This document shows, piece after piece, positions 8,445 through 17,343 of a DNA stretch of 64,000 bases (position 1 is the stretch's first letter; each line of letters starts with the position of its first letter). This stretch comes from an uncultured Flavobacteriales bacterium. Its GTDB lineage: Bacteria > Bacteroidota > Bacteroidia > Flavobacteriales_D > Crocinitomicaceae. The notes under the pieces are model-generated. The model did not search any database. It saw only the letters and a program-made list of their open reading frames with translations, and was not told where the DNA came from. The DNA lies in contig CAJXCU010000003.1 in the NCBI GenBank assembly GCA_913051935.1, forward strand, positions 1-64,000, in the 5' to 3' direction. The position numbers and the translations under genes were made by a program.

Positions 8445-9386
8445 CTAATTTATCTCGAGGATTTTCAAATTATAAAAAACCGCTTCATTTGGACGTACAA
8501 GATCAAGGTATCCCTCTTTTCCAAACGCCATATTAGGGTCAAGAATAACAAATAAATGTTGTCCAATTCTGGCATTATTCAGGACTTCCCTTAATCCCTT
8601 TGGATAATTTCTTTGTCCGGGAGTATATGTTACCGGGAAATTTGAGGTGTACGTATTGAAAATGTTTGCTTTGGTCTCGGTGGAGGCAATCATATGAAAT
8701 TTCACTTTAGAAATCTTATCCGACTCAGAGGATTTCCCTGATCTTAATTCCCATATTTTAATACCGAGACTGTCCCTACTTGGTGAAACAATTCCATGAA
8801 GTTTAACAAATAGCCAATTTTCAGAGTCAGGAGGAATCAAAGTACCTAATCCTTTTTTTCCATAGGCTAAATATGCTGGAATCTTCACCTGGGCGAGATC
8901 TCCAACAGACATCAGGCTCAAAGCCTCATCCCATCCCTTGTTTTGCATATTGTATCCCAAAACAAAAGGCAAATAAGGCATTTTCATTCTATTGTTTCCA
9001 TCAATGATTTTACCGTCAGGTAAGCTTAGACGGTACTCAAGCATTAGAAGCTCTCCCATTTTTGGTATGCGTGCATTATTTTTGTTAATCCAATCAATGG
9101 TGATACCACTTTGTGTTTCATAGTGATCTGTGAAGCTGAATTCATCAGAAATTTCTTTTACATTCACATTGGTATCTTGAACAAATGAAACAACATTTGT
9201 ATCAATAAGTAATGAATCCGAATTAAAGTCCTTGACTTGAGGCTGAGCTTTAAATGACTCTTTCGAAACTGCGCTATTCGAAGTTGCTGGAGGAGAAATA
9301 ACTTCTTCACGCTCAATAAAATCACATGAGGTTAAGGAATAACAGTAAATGCTAAAAATGGAAATTAGTTTTAACGAACATTTCAT
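8445..9386 (-). CDS. FKBP-type peptidyl-prolyl isomerase lipoprotein, second of a tandem pair
   Basis: The 313-residue product has a lipoprotein signal (lipobox LTSC). One FKBP domain is clear (about 95-205): GELLMLEYRLSLPDGKIID ... PFVLGYNMQNKGWDEALSLMSVGDLAQVKIPAYLAYG ... GTLIPPDSENWLFVKL. A second, degenerate FKBP-like half follows (PKGLREVLNNARIGQHLFVILDPNMAFGKEGYLDLVRPNEAVFY). FKBPs speed cis-trans proline isomerisation, here at the outer membrane facing the periplasm. It overlaps gldI by 4 bases and may be a helper or paralogue of it. Whether the second half is active is doubtful. Confidence 0.85.
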   Translation of the reverse strand: MKCSLKLISIFSIYCYSLTSCDFIEREEVISPPATSNSAVSKESFKAQPQVKDFNSDSLLIDTNVVSFVQDTNVNVKEISDEFSFTDHYETQSGITIDWINKNNARIPKMGELLMLEYRLSLPDGKIIDGNNRMKMPYLPFVLGYNMQNKGWDEALSLMSVGDLAQVKIPAYLAYGKKGLGTLIPPDSENWLFVKLHGIVSPSRDSLGIKIWELRSGKSSESDKISKVKFHMIASTETKANIFNTYTSNFPVTYTPGQRNYPKGLREVLNNARIGQHLFVILDPNMAFGKEGYLDLVRPNEAVFYNLKILEIN

Positions 9387-9907
9387 TGATTGATACTTAA
9401 AAGTTCAACATCGATGAGCAATATGGCTTGGGGAGGGATCTGTTCTGAATCTCCAAGAAGCCCATGCGCAAGATAACTAGGTACAATAAGCCTTGCCTTT
9501 TCATTTTTTTTCATGAGCTGTAGTGCCTCATGAAGCCCGGATTCCTCATCGCTCATTCCAAGTATAAACTGATCGGCAATCGAGTCTGTCTCATAACAAA
9601 CATAACCATCCAGTAGCTGTATAGTAAGGTTTAAATTTACCCTATCTCCGATACTTGCATTCGGTCCAACCCCAACTCGATTTTCTGCGAGTTGATAGCG
9701 AAGTCCCGAACCGGTTTGCATCATTTTTAAATCTTTATGGTGCTCCAAATATATTTCAATGGCAAGTTCCTCTCTTTTATGTAGCTCCTGATTAAAATCT
9801 ACAGAGTGATCCAAAGACCAATCTTTGGATTCCTTTTCAACATTTTCATTTTCTTGAGTACAGGAAAAAAAAACCAAAAAAGATACGAAAAGACCAATAT
9901 GTTTCAT
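9383..9907 (-). CDS. gldI: Gliding motility-associated FKBP-type peptidyl-prolyl isomerase lipoprotein GldI
   Basis: This 174-residue lipoprotein (lipobox FFSC near residue 16) holds one FKBP domain: GDRVNLNLTIQLLDGYVCYETDS ... FILGMSDEESGLHEALQLMKKNEKARLIVPSYLAHGLLGD ... IPPQAILLIDVELLSI. Length and architecture fit GldI, an FKBP lipoprotein needed for gliding in Flavobacterium that probably helps fold envelope proteins. The upstream nrnA-type gene is its usual neighbour. The start codon overlaps the end of that gene (4 bases) and the stop overlaps the next FKBP gene, so the set is co-translated. A general FKBP role cannot be excluded. Confidence 0.8.
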   Translation of the reverse strand: MKHIGLFVSFLVFFSCTQENENVEKESKDWSLDHSVDFNQELHKREELAIEIYLEHHKDLKMMQTGSGLRYQLAENRVGVGPNASIGDRVNLNLTIQLLDGYVCYETDSIADQFILGMSDEESGLHEALQLMKKNEKARLIVPSYLAHGLLGDSEQIPPQAILLIDVELLSINQ

Positions 9908-10884
9908 ACCAAATCTTTTGAATAGAGAATGAGTTTTTTTATTGTCTCATCAAGAGTGTCATGGCTTATGCCTCCTGCAGCATACTTATGACCTCCTCCA
10001 TCAAAATACTTTTGAGCAAACTCATTGACAAAATATTTTCCCTTCGAACGAAAAGACATTTTTACCTTACCATCTTCATTTTCTTTCATAAAAACAGAAA
10101 TTGAAATACCTTTAACTGATAAAGGAATATTTACAAGACCTTCCGTATCTCCCTTCTGATAGTCATAACGATTTAGCTCTTCTTGAGAAAGCGATATATA
10201 TGCGATAGGTGTCCCCTCAATATGAATAAACTTATTTGAAATGGCATATGAACGAAGCTGAATACGTTCTTTCGTGTTTTGATCGAATACCTTTTCGTGA
10301 ATTATATGGGGCTCTACGCCTCTTTGTAAAAGCTCTTTTAAGACCTCATGGGTTTTTGCCGTAACACTCGGAAACCTAAACGAACCTGTATCCGTCATTA
10401 TGCCTAAATAAAGTGCCTCACAGGCCTCCTTATTTAGATATGAATCAATTCGACATTCATTCAGTACCTCAAAAACAAGCTGCGCTGTTGAGCATACCTC
10501 TGGTCGCGATATTGTAAGATCACAAAATTCAGTGGGATTAGGGTGATGATCAATCATGATCTTTGATACCGCCATATTTGAGACTATGGGCTCCATTGCC
10601 ACGCCAACGCGATAAGGATGATTGTAATCAAGACAAATCATCAAATCAAACTCAGCATTTGGAATATTAAAGTCCTCGAAATATGAATATGGCATGCCAT
10701 TTAAAAATGACATGAGATTTCCCGCAGGTGAATCTGGAAGAAGTATATGATTTTTCTTTCCATATGCAGTCAAAAACCATGAGAACGCTACTGCGCTACC
10801 TATGGCATCTCCATCAGGCGATTTATGTGTTGTAATTAATATATTCTCTGCATTATCAAGCAGTGGCTTAAAGGCATCCGTCAT
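9904..10884 (-). CDS. nrnA: DHH family phosphoesterase, NrnA-like (nanoRNase / pAp phosphatase)
   Basis: NrnA-type enzymes degrade very short RNAs and often dephosphorylate 3'-phosphoadenosine 5'-phosphate. The 326-residue product has the DHH motifs in order: ITTHKSPDGDAIGSAVA (about 17-33), CLDYNHPYRVG, MIDHHPNPTEFCDLT, and the DHHA1 end GGGHKYAAGGI. The manganese-binding residues appear intact. There is no signal peptide, so it acts in the cytosol. It ends 4 bases into gldI. The split between the two known activities cannot be read from sequence. Confidence 0.92.
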   Translation of the reverse strand: MTDAFKPLLDNAENILITTHKSPDGDAIGSAVAFSWFLTAYGKKNHILLPDSPAGNLMSFLNGMPYSYFEDFNIPNAEFDLMICLDYNHPYRVGVAMEPIVSNMAVSKIMIDHHPNPTEFCDLTISRPEVCSTAQLVFEVLNECRIDSYLNKEACEALYLGIMTDTGSFRFPSVTAKTHEVLKELLQRGVEPHIIHEKVFDQNTKERIQLRSYAISNKFIHIEGTPIAYISLSQEELNRYDYQKGDTEGLVNIPLSVKGISISVFMKENEDGKVKMSFRSKGKYFVNEFAQKYFDGGGHKYAAGGISHDTLDETIKKLILYSKDLV

Positions 10885-10893
10885 GCGCTAAAA

Positions 10894-12447
10894 TTACTCT
10901 TTCTTTTGCATTTGAGCATCTTCTTCCGGGTCAGGTGGAAAAAGTTTTGGTAGGCCCTCTTTACCTTGGAGTCGATCAACCATATCTTCCAATTGTGAAA
11001 TAGAAATACTTTTCGCAATTATTTTTTTGTCTTTATCCAAAAGAAAGACCTTAGGTGTACTGAATATATCATATGTATTTTGATAATTCAACGATTCTAA
11101 TGTTGTTACTTTATTCGGCTCTCCAGGATAAAGCTCTACAAGTTTTTCAGGTGCATCTTTAGCCTCGTTGTATAAACGGTCAGTCACAGCCGCGTTTATA
11201 AAGGTTAAGTCATTTTCTCGAATAAATTTTTTCCATTTGTTAAAATCTTCCCCGATTGCTTTCCCTACTGAGAATATTTCAACATTTCTTGCTTTGAACT
11301 TCTCTTTGTATAGGGTTTCTAATTTAGGTGTTGTCTTTTTACAATGGCCGCATTCGGGATCCCAAAAGTAAAGAATGGTATACTCTGAACCTAGGCTATA
11401 AAAGTCCACCCAATTCACATCAGTTGTATCTCGAAGCTTTAAATTAAAGGGAACAGAACCTATAGTCAGCCTCAGTTTATTTTTAAGATTGTCACACAAC
11501 TCCTCGAACTTATCCTCACCAACCCAAAATGCAGGTGAATTGCCTTCAAGATTCTCGGTGCAATAATATCTATTTAGCATTTCTAAATAAACCTTATCCA
11601 TACCCATGATCTTGCTTTTACCGAAAGACGAAGTAATCCATCCAACGCTATATTCGAACATTTTAGATTTAGGATTCAGTTGGTCACAAAAACGAAAGGC
11701 ATATTTTGTAACAGTATCCCAATGCTGGATCATCATTTTTTGTCCGAAAAAGTATTCTAGTTTATTGTGAAATATAGGATTGTTTGCCAAGGCGTCATCA
11801 TTTAAGTCTACATTGTCCCAGTAATGATCTCTGTAAAATAAAAATCTAAAATTCGAATCGATAATGTCTCCATTTTCATCCAATGGGGCTTCAGGGATTT
11901 CAACCTCCATTGACATTTTTACGATTTTCGCCACAAGCGTTTCTTTGTTTTTATTGATTAAATCTTCTTGATATTCGAGAACTCCAAAATTTACTGTTTT
12001 TATTTCCTCTGTTAATGCGGAATATTTAGGGTCCGTTTTTGATAGTTTTCCTCGCTCCTGCGCTAGTCTACCCATCCTTGCTTTTTGATTTCCGATAAAT
12101 CTTATGTATGGAATAAACAAATCGTTTTCAGCGGACTTTTTCACAATCAAATTACCTGCATAATCAGGACCTTCAGTTTCTATATCTACGTCCTCATTGT
12201 TGTATATAAACTCGAAGTATCTTTGACCAGGCAGAAGTAAACCAAGAATTCCACTAGCTTGCTTTCGTCCATCAAACTCAACAATACCATTTTTTATTTC
12301 GGCCGTATCAGCATAAAACTTTTTAGTGCCAAAGTATTTAATAAGGTGCACTGTAGTGTCCTTTTGATTATTTACCTTAAACCGTAAGTTTTGCCCGAAA
12401 GAAATTGAACTGATCAGCAGAAAAAGAAATATAAATCCAAATTTCAT
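10894..12447 (-). CDS. Exported thioredoxin-fold protein, TlpA/DUF5106-like
   Basis: The 517-residue product starts with a signal peptide (IFLFLLISSISFGQ). The N-terminal half (NNQKDTTVHLIKYFGTKKFYADTAEIKNGIVEFDG) resembles the DUF4369 type of bait domain. The C-terminal third is a thioredoxin fold with the active site WDPECGHCKKTTPKLETLY (CGHC) and the cis-Pro region STPKVFLLDKD. Such proteins reduce or rearrange disulfides in the periplasm, for example in cytochrome maturation. A charged tail follows the fold. It begins the operon with nrnA and gldI (9-base gap). The partner protein is unknown. Confidence 0.87.
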   Translation of the reverse strand: MKFGFIFLFLLISSISFGQNLRFKVNNQKDTTVHLIKYFGTKKFYADTAEIKNGIVEFDGRKQASGILGLLLPGQRYFEFIYNNEDVDIETEGPDYAGNLIVKKSAENDLFIPYIRFIGNQKARMGRLAQERGKLSKTDPKYSALTEEIKTVNFGVLEYQEDLINKNKETLVAKIVKMSMEVEIPEAPLDENGDIIDSNFRFLFYRDHYWDNVDLNDDALANNPIFHNKLEYFFGQKMMIQHWDTVTKYAFRFCDQLNPKSKMFEYSVGWITSSFGKSKIMGMDKVYLEMLNRYYCTENLEGNSPAFWVGEDKFEELCDNLKNKLRLTIGSVPFNLKLRDTTDVNWVDFYSLGSEYTILYFWDPECGHCKKTTPKLETLYKEKFKARNVEIFSVGKAIGEDFNKWKKFIRENDLTFINAAVTDRLYNEAKDAPEKLVELYPGEPNKVTTLESLNYQNTYDIFSTPKVFLLDKDKKIIAKSISISQLEDMVDRLQGKEGLPKLFPPDPEEDAQMQKKE

Positions 12448-12526
12448 TTTAGTTTTTTGAAGTTAATTTAGGTCATTTGAACAATCCCTACTCATTTTTT
12501 AAACCCTTTTAACAATTCTTTAACCA

Positions 12527-13705
12527 TTAGCTATGAAATTGACTTTTGATTCTTTGAACAGTGAAAAAGTTAACTGTGATTGTAAAAATAATAAACGCAA
12601 TAAGTAGAGTCAATATGCTCCATACGGAAATGGATTCATTAATAATAATCCCTGAACTGATTAATCTTTTATGAATTGCTGCATTTAAAAAATAAAAGCA
12701 AATGAATGAAATCAGAGCATTTATAGAAAATACAAGTATGAAATAGCGCAAAAAGTTGTTTTTCAATGCTTTAATCGAATGCCCTAAGCGAAGCATAAGA
12801 CGAATCTCAAAAGTTAATCCAGTGAGCATCAGTTGAAGGTACTGAATCATAATCACTGTAGAGAGTAATAAGGTTAGTATCGCTAGACTCATGATACAGG
12901 TTAGGATAATCGATATTGTACTCTTTAGTCTTGAAATAAAAAGTTGGTCCTCGCTACTTTCATATCCTTTGTCTTTTAGATATGACTCAAGCAAGCCGAG
13001 CTTATTATCGACAGCTTTAATTATAAGCTGACTTTGAAATTCCTCTTGTGTGTTTGCAAATTTAGAATTGGCCATTGTTAAAAAAGCATTAGGTACCAGG
13101 ATAGATGAAAAATCATTTGTAAACCCGACAATTCTCGCAGGGACGATAGATCTTTTCGATTTTGGTCCTAACTTTAAATTCATTTTGACATTTGAAATCA
13201 GCGATTCGGACAATTGAGGCAACTGGCTGGCTGATAAGAAGGTGTTTAACATCATTAAAAAATTTCGCGGCATTATAACTGGGACAAAATCATTTCCATC
13301 TTCCCATTTATATTCTACCGACGAAATATCTATCAAGTCATTTTCAACAGCCTGTAGAAATATATTTGAATTAAATGCCGGGATGATTGGATCATCAATT
13401 TCAACAATCACCTCAAATTGATTAGATTTAATCGGGCTGCATGCTGAGATGAATTTTTGTTGCTGAAGCTCATCTATTTCTAAGGCCGAAAAACCTGGAG
13501 ACCCAAGCCCTAAGTGGGCTGCTCTACTCACTTTCTTTTGAATAATCAAAGTATGCTCATCCAAAAGTTTTGATGACTCGTTGTATGATTTTCCTTTATG
13601 GTATAACTCCAAGCTAATGAGCAGTAATATCAAACCAACGAAAAATCCAGTGCATGCTATGATTAGTTTGAATTTGTTTCGATTGGAAAATAAGAGCTTT
13701 CGCAT
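12527..13705 (-). CDS. ABC transporter permease, FtsX-like
   Basis: The 392-residue membrane protein has a single helix at about 13-33, a large extracytoplasmic domain (about 34-260), and three helices near the C-terminus (about 265-290, 315-340 and 360-385). That is the MacB/FtsX topology used in mechanotransmission ABC systems. It starts one base after the ATPase gene, so the two surely form one complex. The cargo or target is unknown; LolCDE-like, MacB-like and FtsEX-like roles are all possible. I see no motif that decides between them. Confidence 0.82.
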   Translation of the reverse strand: MRKLLFSNRNKFKLIIACTGFFVGLILLLISLELYHKGKSYNESSKLLDEHTLIIQKKVSRAAHLGLGSPGFSALEIDELQQQKFISACSPIKSNQFEVIVEIDDPIIPAFNSNIFLQAVENDLIDISSVEYKWEDGNDFVPVIMPRNFLMMLNTFLSASQLPQLSESLISNVKMNLKLGPKSKRSIVPARIVGFTNDFSSILVPNAFLTMANSKFANTQEEFQSQLIIKAVDNKLGLLESYLKDKGYESSEDQLFISRLKSTISIILTCIMSLAILTLLLSTVIMIQYLQLMLTGLTFEIRLMLRLGHSIKALKNNFLRYFILVFSINALISFICFYFLNAAIHKRLISSGIIINESISVWSILTLLIAFIIFTITVNFFTVQRIKSQFHS

Positions 13706-13706
13706 G

Positions 13707-14342
13707 CTACAAATAAATTGATTTTAGGCCAAGTTGATCTTCGCCATCTAAAGAAGTTAAAATGATGCCTGCGTTTGCCTCTGATAAGCGTTTTTCTATC
13801 AGCCTAATACATTGGGATTTGTGCATTTTGTCCAAATGGGAGAAAGGCTCATCACATATCAAAAGCTCAAAAGGTTTACATAAAGCCCTTACAATAGCCA
13901 CCCTTTGCTTCTGGCCAAACGATAAGGTTTCAACTTTTTGCTTCCACTTCTCTCCCATGCCAAGGTCTTCTAGCATTTTTTTTCCTTCAGTTAAGGTATA
14001 TCCAGACTGAAATTTGGGGATGAGAGATATGTTCTCCTCCACACTTAGTTGGTCAATAAGCTGAAGATCTTGGAAAATTGAGGATACTTTTTCTCTTCTC
14101 ACTTTTACCCATTCATCAACGTTTAAATCATAAATAGCTTGGTTATTAATGAATATCTCACCTGTATAATCTCTCCTGTAGCCTAAAAGGAATGTCAGAA
14201 ACGATGTTTTACCACTGCCACTCTGCCCGCGAAGTTGATAGCGCATGCCGCCATAAATCGTAAAGTCTTGATTCCAAACATCACTTTTCAATGGTTTTTC
14301 AATAAAAATATTTGGGCAAACGTGTTTAAAATGGATTTTCAT
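13707..14342 (-). CDS. ABC transporter ATP-binding protein
   Basis: This 211-residue ATPase has Walker A GQSGSGKTSFL at about 39, Q-loop IFQDLQLID, signature LSFGQKQRVAI and Walker B LLICDEPFSHLD. The family is that of LolD/MacB/FtsE ATPases, which drive FtsX-like permeases from the inner face of the inner membrane. It lies between miaA (4-base overlap) and the permease gene (1-base gap), so it is expressed with both. The H-loop region is weak: LTSLDGEDQLG stands where a Ser/Thr-His pair is expected, so the switch histidine may be missing or shifted. Confidence 0.9.
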   Translation of the reverse strand: MKIHFKHVCPNIFIEKPLKSDVWNQDFTIYGGMRYQLRGQSGSGKTSFLTFLLGYRRDYTGEIFINNQAIYDLNVDEWVKVRREKVSSIFQDLQLIDQLSVEENISLIPKFQSGYTLTEGKKMLEDLGMGEKWKQKVETLSFGQKQRVAIVRALCKPFELLICDEPFSHLDKMHKSQCIRLIEKRLSEANAGIILTSLDGEDQLGLKSIYL

Positions 14343-15253
14343 TCAGCACCGTCCTGTAAATGTGTGAGTACTTGTTCTTTCAAAGATAAGCGGTCGTATG
14401 GGTTTAAACAAATAAGGTCTTTGTAGCCCCTCAACCACGTCTCCTGGCGTTTGGCATAATTTCTTGAGTTTTTCTGAATGAGACCAATTGTATCTTCATA
14501 GGAAGCGTTATTGTCAAAATAAGGAATCCATTCCTTATAGCCTACTGTATTTTGTATGAGCAGATTGTTTTTAAGAGGTAATTGGCGGACCTCCTCAAGC
14601 AGTCCATGTTCGAGCATTTCTTCTACACGTAGGTTTATTCGCGTATAAAGGTCTTGGCGTTTCCATGCGATACTAAACCTTTTGTAAGGATGACGAAATC
14701 CTTCTTTGGGGATTTTTCTAATCTCTTTCATGGTCTTTCCAGAAACTCTAATGATTTCAAGGCTCCTCAATATTCTCATTGGATTTTTTATATCGATGCG
14801 CTCGTACGTTTCAATATCTAAAATTTTCAATTCTTTGAGCAAAGGATCGATACCATGTCGCTTCCAAATATCATCGAGTTTTCCTCTAACCTTAGCATCG
14901 CTTGGTGACGGATGAAGCCCATCTATGAGCGCGTCAATAAACATCCCCGAACCTCCAGAAATAATAATTTGTTCAATTCCATGAGACATTAACGAATCAA
15001 TTTCTTTGCGGGCAGATTTCATAAACCCAGCACTGGTTAAGGATGATTCATGAATCGAATGCGTATTGATAAAGTAATGTTTTACTGCGCGTAATTCTTC
15101 ATTTGAAGGTTTAGCCGTCCCGATGGTGAGCTCTTTATAAAATTGCCTTGAATCAGCTGAAATAATGGGTGCATTTAATTCTTTGGCAAGAGATAATGCA
15201 AGCGAGGACTTACCTGAAGCTGTCGCACCTTGTATAATTATTAAGCTATTCAT
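14339..15253 (-). CDS. miaA: tRNA dimethylallyltransferase
   Basis: MiaA adds a dimethylallyl group to N6 of A37 in tRNAs that read UNN codons. The 304-residue product shows the P-loop GATASGKSSLAL near residue 9, DSRQFYKELTIGTAKPS, GGSGMFIDALIDGL, and the tRNA-gripping end NSRNYAKRQETWLRG. All expected motifs are present and the length is typical. It overlaps mltF-like by 8 bases and the ABC ATPase by 4 bases, which puts it in the middle of a four-gene operon. Confidence 0.97.
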   Translation of the reverse strand: MNSLIIIQGATASGKSSLALSLAKELNAPIISADSRQFYKELTIGTAKPSNEELRAVKHYFINTHSIHESSLTSAGFMKSARKEIDSLMSHGIEQIIISGGSGMFIDALIDGLHPSPSDAKVRGKLDDIWKRHGIDPLLKELKILDIETYERIDIKNPMRILRSLEIIRVSGKTMKEIRKIPKEGFRHPYKRFSIAWKRQDLYTRINLRVEEMLEHGLLEEVRQLPLKNNLLIQNTVGYKEWIPYFDNNASYEDTIGLIQKNSRNYAKRQETWLRGYKDLICLNPYDRLSLKEQVLTHLQDGAE

Positions 15254-16631
15254 TTTCTCGCCAAATCATATATCGCGAATATATAGATTTTACATAAGTT
15301 TTTGCGGGTCCCCTGTATGCACCGTATTTTACAGGGGGTTTGCGATAATAAAGTGGATCTGAAAGTAAATGAATCATGAGCTCCACATTGTCATCCCATA
15401 TTGTTGGATTGTATCCAAGTTTTTCTGCAAGTCTTACGGCATCTTCAATGTGTCCTTTCCCAGCATTGTAGGAGGCCAAAGTAAACTTTAGTCTTTGTTC
15501 GCGTGAATCTATATTCTTCCACGAATTATAAAGCTGATCAATGTAGCGCATACCACCTTCAATTTGTATTTCTGGAGGGGAATCTGGGTATACGTCAAAG
15601 CTAGGACCTGTATTTGGCATAAACTGCATCATTCCGTATGCGCCTCCAAAACCACGTGCATTCGGATTGTATCTGGATTCCTGATATGCAATAGATGCTA
15701 AAAACCTCCAATCCCAATTTCGCTTTAAAGCAGAAGTTTTAAAGAGTTCGTCATACTCGGAAAGCTGAATTTGAACTTTTTCGATTGTATCTTGCTGCCG
15801 AATAAAAAAGTCAGTCTCTTTCATGTAATCAAAATACTTTTTACGTAAGACCTTATATGCCTGGCTATACAAAAAATCCTCTAAGAAATAATCAAGCTTT
15901 TTCTTTAGCTTGACATCAGACTTTCGCAAACCAAAAGCAATATTTTGTCGAACTGAAAGTAATGTTGAAATATCAATATTTGTAACACATGACTGCTCAA
16001 TCCTTGCTGTATTCTCCATGGCAATCGTAAAGTCTATTTCACCATTGGATACTTTTTCTATTAAATCCTCGGCAATTGGATAATTAGGTAAGGTTTGTAG
16101 ATCAATATTGGCACCTATTTCATCCTGAAGGTGTAATATTCGCTTTACAAAAGCGGATTTATTCCTAATGTGTAATGATTTGTTTTTTAGCTCACTTATA
16201 TCTCTAATAATGCTATCAGGATCATTTCGCTGAACAAGTACTTGAAAAGAATGATTATACGGTAAGGAGAAAGCATGAAGCTCTTTATCATTCATGGTAA
16301 TTGGTTTATTACAAGCAATTATATCACCCTCAAATGAATTAAGTTTTTTTACAAAATCTTCGGGATTAGAAATCATTTCAACCTCCAATTTCACGCCGAT
16401 TGAGCGGGCAAAGGTATCAAGGATATCATATTCAAACCCCAAATATTTATCTTTGTATTTATAGAAAGAAACTGCGCCGTTTTCAGTAAGTATTTTTATT
16501 GTACCACGCTCCTGAATCGCATCAATATCGCGCAATGGTGGACGCTTTGGCTGTTCTCCCCCGTCATTACTTGACTTACAAGTCAACATAAAAAGAGAAA
16601 GTAATAAAATTGGTCCAATCGATTTACGCAT
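15246..16631 (-). CDS. mltF: MltF-like membrane-bound lytic murein transglycosylase
   Basis: This 461-residue lipoprotein (lipobox MLTC) has a solute-binding-protein type domain (about 45-275) starting at GTIKILTENGAVSFYKYKDKYLGFEYDI. A lytic transglycosylase domain of the SLT family follows, with IAYQESRYNPNARGFGGAYGMMQFMPNTG (catalytic Glu in QES) and TLASYNAGKGHIEDAV. MltF cleaves peptidoglycan glycan strands to 1,6-anhydro ends at the outer membrane, and the binding domain tunes activity. It is the first gene of the operon with miaA and the ABC pair. Motifs look complete. Confidence 0.92.
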   Translation of the reverse strand: MRKSIGPILLLSLFMLTCKSSNDGGEQPKRPPLRDIDAIQERGTIKILTENGAVSFYKYKDKYLGFEYDILDTFARSIGVKLEVEMISNPEDFVKKLNSFEGDIIACNKPITMNDKELHAFSLPYNHSFQVLVQRNDPDSIIRDISELKNKSLHIRNKSAFVKRILHLQDEIGANIDLQTLPNYPIAEDLIEKVSNGEIDFTIAMENTARIEQSCVTNIDISTLLSVRQNIAFGLRKSDVKLKKKLDYFLEDFLYSQAYKVLRKKYFDYMKETDFFIRQQDTIEKVQIQLSEYDELFKTSALKRNWDWRFLASIAYQESRYNPNARGFGGAYGMMQFMPNTGPSFDVYPDSPPEIQIEGGMRYIDQLYNSWKNIDSREQRLKFTLASYNAGKGHIEDAVRLAEKLGYNPTIWDDNVELMIHLLSDPLYYRKPPVKYGAYRGPAKTYVKSIYSRYMIWRENE

Positions 16632-16693
16632 GGCGACCTGAATTTGTGGGTTTACTCTTTACGCATAATGAGACCAAGGGTTTCAATGATTTA

Positions 16694-16701
16694 TAAATTT
16701 G
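16694..16701 (+). promoter_or_regulatory. Candidate -7 box for the Pur-alpha-like gene
   Basis: TAAATTTG matches the Bacteroidota -7 pattern TAnnTTTG exactly and lies 44 bases before the chosen ATG at 16746. No clear TTG box is seen upstream. It argues against the earlier in-frame start at 16644, which would place the box inside the gene. Confidence 0.4.
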
Positions 16702-16745
16702 ATATTTTGCATTATTTTTCGTTTATTTATATAAATCAGTATCAG

Positions 16746-16997
16746 ATGGGACATGATCAAAATGAGATTTATTCGAAAGTTGTTCGCGCCGGTAAAAGAA
16801 CTTACTTCTTTGATGTTAAAGCAACAAAGGGCAACGATTTATATTTGACACTTACCGAGAGTAAAAAAACCTTCAATGACGATGGCGAAGGCTCGTACCA
16901 AAAACACAAGATTTTTCTATACAAAGAGGATTTTGAAAAATTTAAGGATGGCTTGGATGATGTGTTAAATAAAATTGAAGAGTTAAAAAATCAATAA
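16746..16997 (+). CDS. PUR family DNA/RNA-binding protein (DUF3276)
   Basis: This 83-residue basic protein starts MGHDQNEIYSKVVRAGKRTYFFDVKATKGNDLYLTLTESK and continues with YQKHKIFLYKEDFEKF. This is the Bacteroidota DUF3276 family, a single Pur-alpha-like repeat shown in related proteins to bind single-stranded nucleic acid. An upstream ATG in the same frame (16644) would add 34 residues that do not look like the family, and a promoter-like box sits between, so 16746 is preferred. The cellular role is unknown. It precedes the tRNA gene. Confidence 0.88.
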   Translation: MGHDQNEIYSKVVRAGKRTYFFDVKATKGNDLYLTLTESKKTFNDDGEGSYQKHKIFLYKEDFEKFKDGLDDVLNKIEELKNQ

Positions 16998-17033
16998 ATT
17001 TCAAATTACTAACGATTTTCTAAAATTAGTATT

Positions 17034-17041
17034 TATATTTG
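17034..17041 (+). promoter_or_regulatory. Candidate promoter -7 box for tRNA-Val
   Basis: TATATTTG is an exact TAnnTTTG match that ends ten bases before the mature tRNA 5' end, the distance expected for a very short 5' leader. The -33 region is T-rich but has no clean TTG. Confidence 0.55.
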
Positions 17042-17051
17042 CCCTCGATTT

Positions 17052-17126
17052 GGGCGATTAACTCAGTTGGTTCAGAGTGCCTCCCTTACAAGGAGGAAGT
17101 CGGGGGTTCGAGTCCCTCATTGCCCA
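17052..17126 (+). tRNA. tRNA-Val (anticodon TAC)
   Basis: The 75 bases fold as a full cloverleaf. The acceptor stem pairs GGGCGAT with ATTGCCC (one G-T pair), followed by discriminator A at 17126. The anticodon stem CCTCC/GGAGG encloses the loop CTTACAA with anticodon TAC at 17087-17089. The T arm GGGGG-TTCGAGT-CCCTC holds the TTCGA loop, and the D arm holds AGTTGGT. The 3' CCA is not encoded. A hairpin terminator follows within ten bases, so it is a single-tRNA transcript. Confidence 0.97.
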
Positions 17127-17133
17127 CTAAAAG

Positions 17134-17161
17134 AAACCTACTCATTTGAGTAGGTTTTTTT
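17134..17161 (+). terminator. Rho-independent terminator after tRNA-Val
   Basis: AAACCTACTCA pairs with TGAGTAGGTTT across a two- to four-base loop, a perfect stem of ten or eleven pairs. It runs directly into a T tract. It starts eight bases after the tRNA. Confidence 0.92.
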
Positions 17162-17343
17162 ATTCCCCAAACCAAAACAATTTAATATTAGAAATCAATC
17201 ATTTTTTAGATGGTTTAAGGATTCGACTGGTCTATTGTAAATTAAGAAAACAATTAAGTCAAATGGACTAAAAATTTCGTTTAGAATCGGAAAAAGTAAT
17301 AACTTCACAGGCGAAAAGAGAAAATAATTCTGGTCATTTTTCT

